Assembly: GCA_019119395.1 (NCBI GenBank)
Contig: DWXC01000028.1
Span: 1-64,000, forward strand
Reading direction: 5' to 3'
DNA: 64,000 bases
Source: Candidatus Borkfalkia stercoripullorum
GTDB taxonomy: Bacteria; Bacillota; Clostridia; Christensenellales; Borkfalkiaceae
This document shows positions 37,937-46,668 of the stretch, one piece after another. How positions within the stretch are numbered: the stretch's first letter is position 1; each line of letters opens with the position of its first letter. Both the position numbers and the translations under genes were made by a program. The notes under the pieces were generated by a model. It had not been told where the DNA came from, ran no database searches, and was given only the letters and a program-made list of their open reading frames with translations.

Positions 37937-40016
37937 ACGAAAGGGGGGCTGCTGTTCCGCGGGGACGGAAGCCGACAGGAAGCCCGTCGATTCCGACATG
38001 ACGATCTGCTTCATAGGCAATCCGAACTGCGGCAAAACCACGCTGTTCAATGCATATACGGGCGCGAACCTGAAGGTGGCAAACTGGCCCGGGGTCACGG
38101 TGGAAAAGGTCGAAGGCACATATAAATACAAGGACGAAAAGATCAGGCTGGTAGATCTTCCGGGGACTTACAGCCTTACGTCCTATACGATGGAGGAGAC
38201 GGTCTCCCGTAATTACATATTGAGCGGCGACGTGGACGTTGTCATAAACGTTGTGGACGCGTCTTCCCTTGAGCGCGGGCTGTATCTTACCCTGCAGTTG
38301 TTGGAGCTGGGCAAGCCTGTCGTCGTGGCTTTGAACATGATGGACATCGTCATGAAGCGCGGGATGGAGATAGACCTGCACCGCCTTCCCGAAATGTTGG
38401 GCGCGCCCGTCATACCCGTATCGGCACGCAAACGTACGGGGTTGGATATCCTTATTCATGCGGCGATCCACCATAAAGACAGCAAGGGGCCGGACCCGCT
38501 CATACACGAGCATAAAGAGGTTTCCCGTCACGGGCATGACCATCACGCGGAATATACGATGGTGTATTCCGATGAGATCGAGGACAAGATAGACGAAGCG
38601 GAATCGGCACTTTCGCAAAAGTATCCCGATTTGCAGAATCTCCGCTGGCATGCCATAAAAACTTTGGAGAACGATAAAGCCGTTACGGAAAAATATCCGA
38701 TAGACATGCCGTCCGATGCGGAAAATTATGAGTCGAGGATCATCAACGAAAAGTATCAATTCATCGGAGAGATCATAGACGAGGTGATGGTTCACAAGCA
38801 GCGGCAGGACAGGCTGACGGACAAACTGGACGGCGCGTTCACGCATAAAATATGGGGCATACCGATTTTTCTCGGGGTCATGGCCGTCGTGTTTTTTCTC
38901 ACGTTCTTTGTGGGCGATCTCCTGAAAAGCCTTTTGGAGACGGGGATAGGCGCTCTTTCGGACGCAGTTTCCGGAGGCCTCGCTTCCGTCAACGCAAGCC
39001 CCGTGATCATTTCCCTTCTCGTGGACGGCATTATCGGCGGGGTGGGAACGATAGTCACCTTTCTGCCGAATATATTCATCCTCTTTCTCGCGCTCGCTTT
39101 TTTGGAAGACAGCGGATACATGGCAAGGGTCGCATATGTCATGGAAGGGGTCATGAGCAAGATCGGGCTTTCAGGCAGGGCTTTCATTCCCATGCTCCTC
39201 GGCTTCGGATGCACCGTCCCGGCGATCATGGCTTCGAGAGCTCTTGAAAACAAGCGCGACCGTTTCAAGGTCATGCTGGTCACGCCCTTCATGAGCTGCA
39301 GCGCCAGGCTTACGATATATATTCTGTTTGCCGAAATGTTTTTCGCCGAATATGCTTTCGTGGCGGCGTTTTCGATGTACCTTCTCGGGATTTTGGTAGC
39401 CATAGGCGTTTCGGCGGTACTGCATCTGATCGACCGCAAAAAGGAAGTCAATTACCTTTTGATAGAGCTGCCCGAATATAAAATGCCGGACGCGCGGACA
39501 GTCGGCATATATGTATGGGAAAAGGTCAAAGATTATCTCGTAAAAGCGGGCACGACCATTTTTATTGCGACGATCGTCATATGGGCGCTGTTGCATTTCG
39601 GCCCTTCCGGCTATGTGGACGGGGAGGCGATGGGCGGCAGCTTTGCGGGATATATAGGAAAATTTCTCGTCCCGGTATTCGCGCCCGTAGGGCTGGGGTT
39701 CTGGCAGATCGTCGTGGCGCTGATAGCGGGCGTGTCCGCGAAAGAAGTCGTCGTTTCGAGTTGTGCCGTTCTGCTCGGGGCGGCGCAGGGTTCAGCGGAG
39801 TTTATGGGCGCTCTCACCGCTATCGGGTTCGGTTCTCTCAATGCGGTCTGCCTCATGGTGTTTTGCCTCTTGTATATTCCGTGCGCGGCAACTTTGGCGA
39901 CCATCCGAAAAGAATCGAAAAGCTGGAAATGGACGGGCTTTGCCGCATTTTTTCAGCTGGCGGTGGCATGGGTCGTCACGTTGATCGTTTATCAGATCGG
40001 CTTGCTGATCGTATGA
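37923..40016 (+). CDS. feoB: Ferrous iron transport protein B
   Basis: G1 GNPNCGKTTLFNAYTG, DLPGTYSLTSYTMEE, Gate domains GFGCTVPAIMASRALENKRDR. Confidence 0.97.
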   Translation: MRKIKRKGGCCSAGTEADRKPVDSDMTICFIGNPNCGKTTLFNAYTGANLKVANWPGVTVEKVEGTYKYKDEKIRLVDLPGTYSLTSYTMEETVSRNYILSGDVDVVINVVDASSLERGLYLTLQLLELGKPVVVALNMMDIVMKRGMEIDLHRLPEMLGAPVIPVSARKRTGLDILIHAAIHHKDSKGPDPLIHEHKEVSRHGHDHHAEYTMVYSDEIEDKIDEAESALSQKYPDLQNLRWHAIKTLENDKAVTEKYPIDMPSDAENYESRIINEKYQFIGEIIDEVMVHKQRQDRLTDKLDGAFTHKIWGIPIFLGVMAVVFFLTFFVGDLLKSLLETGIGALSDAVSGGLASVNASPVIISLLVDGIIGGVGTIVTFLPNIFILFLALAFLEDSGYMARVAYVMEGVMSKIGLSGRAFIPMLLGFGCTVPAIMASRALENKRDRFKVMLVTPFMSCSARLTIYILFAEMFFAEYAFVAAFSMYLLGILVAIGVSAVLHLIDRKKEVNYLLIELPEYKMPDARTVGIYVWEKVKDYLVKAGTTIFIATIVIWALLHFGPSGYVDGEAMGGSFAGYIGKFLVPVFAPVGLGFWQIVVALIAGVSAKEVVVSSCAVLLGAAQGSAEFMGALTAIGFGSLNAVCLMVFCLLYIPCAATLATIRKESKSWKWTGFAAFFQLAVAWVVTLIVYQIGLLIV

Positions 40017-40055
40017 CCGAAAATACACCCCGCGGCGGGGGCGGGAGGATTGCGC

Positions 40056-40220
40056 ATGATCGCGACAGTTATTGTTTCTTGCGTTATAGCCGTCTGCGCG
40101 GCCGCGGCGGTCGTTGCCGCTGTGAGGATGAGAAAAAAACGCAGGGGCAAATGTTCCGGTTGCCCGTACGGCTGTTCCGGCAAAGATTGCCGCAAAGATA
40201 TGAAGGACAAACGGGGCTGA
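40056..40220 (+). CDS. FeoB-associated Cys-rich membrane protein (54 aa, below ORF-track cutoff)
   Basis: MIATVIVSCVIAVCAAAAVVAAVRMRKKRRGKCSGCPYGCSGKDCRKDMKDKRG; RBS gggagga; directly after feoB. Confidence 0.85.
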   Translation: MIATVIVSCVIAVCAAAAVVAAVRMRKKRRGKCSGCPYGCSGKDCRKDMKDKRG

Positions 40221-40334
40221 TCCCGATCGGTGACCGCATGGGCGGTCGTTTTTAAAGGCGGCGCCCGGAAAACGGTTTTTTGCAAAGAATGATCCCGTAC
40301 CGGATGTCTTTTCGGCGCGGAGCATCGCAAACAA

Positions 40335-40364
40335 AGCGGCACGCCCGAAAGGACGTGCCGCTTT
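40335..40364. terminator. Bidirectional hairpin between convergent genes
   Basis: AAGCGGCACG-cccgaaagga-CGTGCCGCTT. Confidence 0.7.
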
Positions 40365-40371
40365 GTCCGTA

Positions 40372-40818
40372 TTATTTTTGGCGGTCACCGTTTTGCAGAT
40401 TGGCGATCAGCCTGTCGAGACATTCGATCGCGCCGTCCAAAGTTTTCTCGCCGATCCCTTTGAACGCGGGGGCAAGGATCTCTTCCCCCGCGTCTTCGTT
40501 TTGACGGAGAAATTCTTCCGCCGTCGGCGTGAGGGAGACGATAACGCCGCGTTTGTCGGCGGGGGAAGCGGAAATTTCGGCAAATCCCTTGGCGGCCAAT
40601 GCGTCCGCAAGCTGTTTTGCGTTTTGCCTCGTCCCGCCGAAAGCGTCCGCAAGCTGCGAAAGGCCCGCTTTTTTATCGGGTAACCCGTAAAGAGAAGTGA
40701 GCAGCATATACTGCCGCAAAGTCAGGCCGTTCAGCGCCTTCCCGCTCTTTTGCTGCAATAAATTCGCCGCCGTAAACAGCTGTGCCATGACGCGCTGCTT
40801 TTTTTTGGATTTTTTCAT
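40372..40818 (-). CDS. MarR family transcriptional regulator
   Basis: LTLRQYMLLTSLYGLPDKKAGLSQLADAFGGTRQNAKQLADALAAKGFAEISASPADKRGVIVSLT. Confidence 0.85.
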   Translation of the reverse strand: MKKSKKKQRVMAQLFTAANLLQQKSGKALNGLTLRQYMLLTSLYGLPDKKAGLSQLADAFGGTRQNAKQLADALAAKGFAEISASPADKRGVIVSLTPTAEEFLRQNEDAGEEILAPAFKGIGEKTLDGAIECLDRLIANLQNGDRQK

Positions 40819-40836
40819 TTTTTTCCTCCGAGACCG

Positions 40837-40878
40837 TAATATATTGCATATTATACTCGGCCGAACCGCTTTTGTCAA
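40837..40878 (-). promoter_or_regulatory. marR promoter with palindromic operator TAATATattgcATATTA over the -10
   Basis: Minus strand TTGACA (40873-40878)-N17-TATAAT (40850-40855); palindrome 40837-40853. Confidence 0.75.
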
Positions 40879-40948
40879 GCGAAAGGAAGCGGCAGGCAAA
40901 ACCGTCGGGCAGGGGAAAGGGCGGCCGCTTTTTTATGCGGCCGCCGGG

Positions 40949-42097
40949 TCAATCTTCGTCATCGTCGTCTTCGTCATCGTCGTCGTATCGGCCCTGGTCT
41001 GAAGAAGATCCGTCCGAAAAAGCGTAATGGTATCCGTTTTCGCGGATATAAACGGTAAAGCGGATGCGTTCTCCGCCGATCGTTCCGCTCGCAAACAGAA
41101 CGTTTTCCCCGTTTTCCCTGCCGTTCCTGAATTGCAGGGCCTCGCGCACGCCGTCCTTTTCGATGGTCAGCAGCAGTTCGAGTTCGCCCTCTTCCGATTC
41201 GTATTCCGCCGTTGTGCGCTCAACGAGTTCTCCGCGCTCGTAAACAGAATATACGTATTCCTGTTCGGTTTCCGTTTCGTTTCCTTCGCTTTCGTTCTCG
41301 TATTTCTGTTCCACTTCGATGCAGGACGAGCCCGAATCGTCGGTGAACGCCTTGAAGTACAGTTCGCTTTCCTCCTCACCGTCTTCCGATTCGGTCTGGT
41401 AATTGCCCTCCACGGCGTACTCGCCGCCGCCCGTCGACAGTATCCCGACGATCGCGTAGCTTTCTTCGCGTTCGTCGCCGTCCGACTCTCCGCTGCGGAA
41501 AATTTTGTCGTAGTAAAGGGTATACGCCGCGCCGCCGCCGAGCAGGTCGTTGAGTTTTACGGTCATGCCGAATTCATAGCCGAACCCGCCCGCGGCGCTC
41601 TCGGCAACGATGCTCCCCTCGCTCAAAAGCCCCTCGACGAGCGTCATATACCGGTTGAGCGTTTCCACGCGCGCGTCGTCCGCTTCCGATTTTGCGTCCG
41701 CGACGGCGCGGACGGAAGAGAGCGCTTTTGACTGTGCGGTTGCGGTATCGCCCGAAGAGGCGAGCAGCGAACCGACGGAAGCCGCCCCGTAGGCATAGAA
41801 CGAATCTGCGTCCGTGATTTCCGCAAATTTGTTGCCGCCCGGGTTCAGGCCGCCGCTTCCTTTCCCGAGGAATATGGGTAAAAATATGCAGAGAAAAAGC
41901 GCGATCGCGAGGAGGGCGGCCGCCGCGGGAATGAGTATCTTGCGTTTGTCGCGCAGGCGCATCCCGCCTCCGTGCGCGGGTGCGAGAACGGCTTCCTTTT
42001 CCTGCAGGCCGAGTTCGCGCATCACTTTTTGTTTGACCTCTTTGTCCGGCAGAACGGCGTCGGCCTGTTCGGACAACAGTTTTTTGATGTTTTTCAT
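40949..42097 (-). CDS. Anti-sigma-like single-TM protein with large extracellular domain and acidic C-terminus
   Basis: MKNIKKLLSEQADAVLPDKEVKQKVMREL; TM ILIPAAAALLAIALFLCIFLPIFL; overlaps the ECF sigma ORF by 4 nt. Confidence 0.75.
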   Translation of the reverse strand: MKNIKKLLSEQADAVLPDKEVKQKVMRELGLQEKEAVLAPAHGGGMRLRDKRKILIPAAAALLAIALFLCIFLPIFLGKGSGGLNPGGNKFAEITDADSFYAYGAASVGSLLASSGDTATAQSKALSSVRAVADAKSEADDARVETLNRYMTLVEGLLSEGSIVAESAAGGFGYEFGMTVKLNDLLGGGAAYTLYYDKIFRSGESDGDEREESYAIVGILSTGGGEYAVEGNYQTESEDGEEESELYFKAFTDDSGSSCIEVEQKYENESEGNETETEQEYVYSVYERGELVERTTAEYESEEGELELLLTIEKDGVREALQFRNGRENGENVLFASGTIGGERIRFTVYIRENGYHYAFSDGSSSDQGRYDDDDEDDDDED

Positions 42098-42621
42098 GCG
42101 CCGTCCTCCTTTTCGATTATTTTTTTGAGTTTTTTGAGCGCCTCGTTGTTCTTCCATGTGACCGTGCCGATCGGCATGCCGAGCATTTCGGCGACTTCCC
42201 TCCGTTTGTAGCCGGAAACCTGGCAAAGCATGAGTATTTCATATTCGTCCTCCGCCAGAACGCGCGCCGCGAGATCGAAAATATAGGGGATCTCCGCTTC
42301 GCCCGAGCCGAATTTATAGGCGTCCGCCTCGAAGTCGGTGGGGATCTCGCGTTTGTATTTTTTGACGTGGTTGAGCGCCAGCGATTTTGCGATCGTGCAC
42401 AGCCATGCGGTGAAATTCGTGCCCGCCGTATATTGCGGGAGAGAGGCGACCGCCTTCACGAACGTTTCCTGCAACAAGTCTTCCGCATACATTTTATCCC
42501 GCACGATGTACAGGATCGCGAAGTATGCCGAACGGTGCGTATGTTCGTAAATGTAATCGAAGGCGGAACCGTCTCCTTGTCGGAGCGCGGCGATCTTCCG
42601 CTCCAGCTTATCCTTTTTCAT
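42094..42621 (-). CDS. ECF RNA polymerase sigma factor
   Basis: MYAEDLLQETFVKAVASLPQYTAGTNFTAWLCTIAKSLALNHVKKYKRE; sigma4 RREVAEMLGMPIGTVTWKNNEALKKLKK. Confidence 0.92.
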   Translation of the reverse strand: MKKDKLERKIAALRQGDGSAFDYIYEHTHRSAYFAILYIVRDKMYAEDLLQETFVKAVASLPQYTAGTNFTAWLCTIAKSLALNHVKKYKREIPTDFEADAYKFGSGEAEIPYIFDLAARVLAEDEYEILMLCQVSGYKRREVAEMLGMPIGTVTWKNNEALKKLKKIIEKEDGA

Positions 42622-42631
42622 ATTCCGTCCA

Positions 42632-42673
42632 TAATATAAACAATCGGCGCGTCCGGATTGTTGGAAAAAAATT
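42632..42673 (-). promoter_or_regulatory. Bipartite motif AATTTTTTTCCAACAA-N18-TTATATTA upstream of the ECF sigma gene
   Basis: Reverse complement of 42632-42673; same architecture as the motif at 42753-42794. Confidence 0.65.
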
Positions 42674-42752
42674 GATTTTTTAAAATGATAACAGCAAACG
42701 CGCGTTCCGTCAAGACATTGGGCGGAAAAATCCGCTTTCCGAAAAAAATTTT

Positions 42753-42794
42753 AACTTTTTTCCAACAAAACGCGGCGGATGCGGTGTTATATAA
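42753..42794 (+). promoter_or_regulatory. Bipartite motif AACTTTTTTCCAACAA-N18-TTATATAA upstream of the lipoprotein gene
   Basis: Direct reading; matches the divergent copy at identical spacing. Confidence 0.7.
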
Positions 42795-42853
42795 GTGAGG
42801 CGGGAAAAATTCCGGATATTCCCTCCCGAAAACGGATTTAGGAGAATACGAAA

Positions 42854-43822
42854 ATGAAAAAATTATTGACTGCAACGATATTGGCTTCCGCGCTCGCGCT
42901 TACGCTCGGGATATCCGCCTGCTCCGCAGGGGAAAAAGCTCCTTCGGGCGGGAAGTTCGACGATCTGACCACGGCAGAGTCTGTATACGGTTTCAGCGCG
43001 GCTTCCGCGGGGATGCTCATCTCCGCCATGGACGGCGGCAAGGCTTCCGCTTCGGTGAAATCGTTCGCGTCCTCCGCGGCGGAAAACGCGCCCGAAGGAG
43101 AGACGCCCGCGGAAACGCCGGGGACGTCGGACGATCTGTCCCGCCTGGACGGATATATGGCATTGGTGGAAAGCCTTGTCAGCGACGGCGGGTTCGGCGT
43201 GGACGTCGCTTCGTCCGACCGCGAAGGCTATACCGAAAAGATGACGGTCAGTTACCGCGATATGGACGGCGCTTCGCATCAATATACCATGTATTACAAC
43301 CGCATCGCCGTTCCCGACGATGACGACGATGATGATTGGGACGACCGCTTCGACGATGAACAGGAAGAAAACTACGCGCTCGAGGGCGTCCTTTCGGTAG
43401 AAGGAGCCGATTACGCCGTTTACGGCACCCAGAGCAGCGAGAGCGAAGGCGGCGAGTCGGAAAGCGAAACAGAGTTCCGCGTAACGCTCGGGGAAAACCG
43501 TTATATGTACGTCGAACAGAGCAGCGAACGGGAAGACGGCGAAAACGAGCAGGAATACGAGTATACGGTGCGGGAAAACGGGCAGGTCGTGGAGCGCAGC
43601 ACATTCTCTTACGAGACGGAACGAGGCGAAACCGAACTGAAAATGACCTCGTATAAAGACGGCGCGTCGGAGACGTTCTACTTCGAACGCGAAACGTACC
43701 GCGGACAGGAAGTCGTTTTCGTGCGCATCGGAAACGGTCAGTCCTCGCAGGGTTATATCGTCGACACGGTGACGGACGAAAACGGCACGCGTTACGAATA
43801 TACGCCCGTCAGCCGCCGCTGA
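42854..43822 (+). CDS. Lipoprotein paralogous to the extracellular domain of the adjacent anti-sigma-like protein
   Basis: Lipobox LGISAC; shared order: TAESVYGFSAASAGMLIS / DADSFYAYGAASVGSLLA, LDGYMALVESLVSDG / LNRYMTLVEGLLSEG, YTMYYNRI / YTLYYDKI, ENGQVVERSTFSYETERGETEL / ERGELVERTTAEYESEEGELEL. Confidence 0.8.
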   Translation: MKKLLTATILASALALTLGISACSAGEKAPSGGKFDDLTTAESVYGFSAASAGMLISAMDGGKASASVKSFASSAAENAPEGETPAETPGTSDDLSRLDGYMALVESLVSDGGFGVDVASSDREGYTEKMTVSYRDMDGASHQYTMYYNRIAVPDDDDDDDWDDRFDDEQEENYALEGVLSVEGADYAVYGTQSSESEGGESESETEFRVTLGENRYMYVEQSSEREDGENEQEYEYTVRENGQVVERSTFSYETERGETELKMTSYKDGASETFYFERETYRGQEVVFVRIGNGQSSQGYIVDTVTDENGTRYEYTPVSRR

Positions 43823-43890
43823 CGGTTCAGAGCGGTTTTATTCGGATAAAAAAGGCGGCTTTTCCCGAAACGGGGAAAGCCGCCTTGCGT

Positions 43891-44541
43891 TTACTGCATG
43901 AATTTTGCTTTTTTAAGTTTTACGTTGCGGCGTTCTATCTCGATCAGCCCCTCGTCCGTCATGCGCTTGAGCTCGCGCACCATTGCGCTCCTGTCCACGC
44001 AGATATAGTCCGCAAGGCTCGTCTGCGAAAAGGGAAGGGTAAAATACGAACTCTTGCTCTTTGCCGATATCATCGTAAAATAGGCGAGCAGCTTTTCGCG
44101 CGTGGTGCGGCGGCTCAAAATTTCCAGATGTTCGGAAAGCGCCTGCGTCTTTTCGCTCATGAGTTTTACGAGGTTTGAAACGACGGTGCTGTGATGCGCG
44201 CACGCTTTCGCGCAGCGTTTTACGATGTGTTCGTAATCGATGTACAACACGTCGCTGTCCTCTTCCGCGATGAGGAAGAAGCTTGCGTCCGCCCAGGAAT
44301 AACCCAGCACGTCGCCGAAAACGCCGCCTTCGCGCAGTTGTTCGAATATTGTGCGCACGCCGTTGATATCCGTTTTGATCAGGCTGACGAACCCCTTCTG
44401 CACAACGGCAACGCGGTCGTGCGGCATGGGGATCTCTTCGCCTTTGCGATAAGTTTTCGTCACCGTTTTGAAACATACGAGCATCGCTTCGTATTCGTCT
44501 TCGGCGACCCCGTCGAACAGTGAAGTCGCGGTATTTTCCAT
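43891..44541 (-). CDS. Crp/Fnr family transcriptional regulator
   Basis: cNMP-binding-like N-terminus (KGEEIPMPHDRVAVVQKGFVSLI) and C-terminal HTH (LPFSQTSLADYICVDRSAMVRELKRMTDEGLIE). Confidence 0.85.
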   Translation of the reverse strand: MENTATSLFDGVAEDEYEAMLVCFKTVTKTYRKGEEIPMPHDRVAVVQKGFVSLIKTDINGVRTIFEQLREGGVFGDVLGYSWADASFFLIAEEDSDVLYIDYEHIVKRCAKACAHHSTVVSNLVKLMSEKTQALSEHLEILSRRTTREKLLAYFTMISAKSKSSYFTLPFSQTSLADYICVDRSAMVRELKRMTDEGLIEIERRNVKLKKAKFMQ

Positions 44542-44554
44542 GGCAAAGTCTCCT

Positions 44555-44568
44555 GTTGCATTTGCAAC
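44555..44568. promoter_or_regulatory. Palindrome GTTGCAtttGCAAC-type operator candidate near the Crp/Fnr start
   Basis: gttgcatttgcaac directly upstream of the ATG. Confidence 0.5.
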
Positions 44569-44699
44569 ATAAATATACCGCAACCGTGTAAAAAAGTCAA
44601 ACGTATCCGCATGATTTTCACAGAGTTCTTATGTAAAAAAATTATGCATTTGCGCGCGGATGTGCTATAATTTTATGGGAATAAAAACGGAGAACGCCG

Positions 44700-45188
44700 A
44701 TGATAGAATTTTACGGAGAGATATCCATGCCCTGCAAAAGGGCGGTCAACAAAAGGAAAAAACGGTATTACGCCGTTTGGCTGTGCGTTTTGTCGGTCAT
44801 CGTCGCGGGGCTGGCGGTATATGCGGGTATTGACGGCGGAGGAAAAGGCAGGGATTTTATCGTGTTTACGGTGTTTGCCGTTCTTCTCGCGCTCTTTACG
44901 GCGTATCTGTTTGCGGCGCCCGTTCCGCGCTCGCTCGAGGGCGAAAAGTGGCTTTTCCGCGTGCAGATCGAAGGGGAGGAACTTCTGTTTACTCAATACC
45001 TTACGGGGCGCGAGATCGTCAAAAAACGTCCTCTGTGCAAGGTAAAAAAAGTCGTGAAAACGAAGTACGGATACCTGCTGTACGTCCCGAACGGAAGCAG
45101 CATAGTCGTCTGCCAGCGCAATCTTCTCAAAAAAGGAACGTTCGATCGGTTGGAAGCGCTGTTCGGCGGTAAATTGAAGGAAGAATAG
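44700..45188 (+). CDS. Uncharacterised 2-TM membrane protein
   Basis: TM YAVWLCVLSVIVAGLAVYAG and FIVFTVFAVLLALFTAYLFAA then soluble C-terminal domain. Confidence 0.65.
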   Translation: MIEFYGEISMPCKRAVNKRKKRYYAVWLCVLSVIVAGLAVYAGIDGGGKGRDFIVFTVFAVLLALFTAYLFAAPVPRSLEGEKWLFRVQIEGEELLFTQYLTGREIVKKRPLCKVKKVVKTKYGYLLYVPNGSSIVVCQRNLLKKGTFDRLEALFGGKLKEE

Positions 45189-45270
45189 CGCGCCGCTCCC
45201 GCGCGAACCTCCGCGGGAGCGGCGTAAATTTTGTCGCGGCGGTTCCCCGTAAAAGGCGGGAGTGCGGGAT

Positions 45271-45311
45271 CAAAACGGCGCGCCGCCCATTACGGGCGGC
45301 GCGCCGTTTTG
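45271..45311. terminator. Bidirectional perfect GC-rich hairpin terminator
   Basis: CAAAACGGCGCGCCGCCC-attac-GGGCGGCGCGCCGTTTTG. Confidence 0.85.
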
Positions 45312-45315
45312 AAAT

Positions 45316-45816
45316 TCAAATAAAATGTACCCGCTCTTCGTCGTAAAAACCTTTGGCGGGGGGATCTTCGTCGGGAACGCCCACCGCCACGACGGCAACG
45401 GGCACGCCGTCGCAGCCGATTACCTTTTTCACCTCGTCGGTGCGCGGCTGGGTGGGGTAGCATCCGCACCAACAGGCGCCGAGGCCGAGCCCCTTTGCGG
45501 CGAGCAGAATGTTCTCGATCGCCGCGCCGCAGTCCTGCGGCCAATAGTTGTGGCGGGGCTGCAGGTCGGGCCTGCCGCACACGACGATCGCCCAGCTCGC
45601 CGTTTCCAGCATACGGCTGGCGGGGTGCGCCGCCATGAGCGCCGCCTTTACTTCTTCTTTGTCCGTGCAGTAAAATTCCCACGGGCGGCTGTTCACCGCG
45701 CTGGGGGCGTGCATCGCCGCATCCAATAGTTTTTGAATGCTCTCTTTGGCTACGGGCGCGCCCTTTTTGTATTTGCGCACGCTGCGGCGCGCATAGATCG
45801 CTTCGAATACGTCCAT
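45316..45816 (-). CDS. Nitroreductase family protein
   Basis: MDVFEAIYARRSVRKYKKGAPVAKESIQKLLDAAMHAPSAVNSRPWEF; LGLGACWCGCYP. Confidence 0.92.
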   Translation of the reverse strand: MDVFEAIYARRSVRKYKKGAPVAKESIQKLLDAAMHAPSAVNSRPWEFYCTDKEEVKAALMAAHPASRMLETASWAIVVCGRPDLQPRHNYWPQDCGAAIENILLAAKGLGLGACWCGCYPTQPRTDEVKKVIGCDGVPVAVVAVGVPDEDPPAKGFYDEERVHFI

Positions 45817-45953
45817 TTTGTTTTTCTCCCTTTTTTCGTTCTCATACTTATTATAAACGGCGGAGCGCTCTTTGTCAACGGGTAAAAAGGATTGAATTTT
45901 GCCTCGGTTTATGGTATGATGGTAAAGAAAATATCCGCACAGGGAGGGAAGGC

Positions 45954-46631
45954 GTGCTTAAAGAGGGCGAATCGGTCGAGGAACTGCTCGAGGGGGATCT
46001 GAAGATCATACAAAACGCGTCGCTCTACCGCTTTACGAGCGACGCCGTGCTTCTTTCGCGCTTCGTCAAGGGCAAAAAGCGCGACGTTGTGGCGGACTTC
46101 TGCGCGGGCAGCGGCATTGTCGGGCTGCATTTTTATGCGCTCAACCCGCACGTTTCTTCCGTAACGCTGTTCGAAATGCAGGAAGAGCTTTCCGACATGA
46201 GCGCGCGCTCCGTTCTGCTCAACGGGCTGAAAAATTTTACCGCTGTATGCTGTAAAATACAGGACATCGGGCGGGAGTACGACGACAAATTTTCCCTCAT
46301 CCTGTGCAATCCGCCGTATGAAACGGGCGGGTTCGAAAACGACGATTACAAAAAGGCGATCTGCCGGAAGGAGATCACGGTCACCCTTTCCGAAATCGTC
46401 GACGCCGCCTATAAAAAACTCAAATTCGGCGGCAGGCTCGCGCTCGTGAACCGCGCCGACAGGCTCGCCGAAGTGCTTTACGCGATGAAGGCGCGCGGCA
46501 TCGAGCCGAAACGCCTGCAATTCGTGCGCGGAAGGGCGGGCGCAAAACCGTATCTGATCCTCGTCGAAGGCACGAAAGGGGCAAAAGAAGGTATAGAGAT
46601 CCTGCCCGACGCCGTAAACGTAAAAAATTAA
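45954..46631 (+). CDS. tRNA1(Val) (adenine37-N6)-methyltransferase-like
   Basis: TSDAVLLSRFVKGKKRDVVADFCAGSGIVGLHF; LILCNPPYETGG. Confidence 0.88.
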   Translation: MLKEGESVEELLEGDLKIIQNASLYRFTSDAVLLSRFVKGKKRDVVADFCAGSGIVGLHFYALNPHVSSVTLFEMQEELSDMSARSVLLNGLKNFTAVCCKIQDIGREYDDKFSLILCNPPYETGGFENDDYKKAICRKEITVTLSEIVDAAYKKLKFGGRLALVNRADRLAEVLYAMKARGIEPKRLQFVRGRAGAKPYLILVEGTKGAKEGIEILPDAVNVKN

Positions 46632-46668
46632 AGGAGAGAGCCGCCGCTTTGCGGCGCGCCGCACTGTT

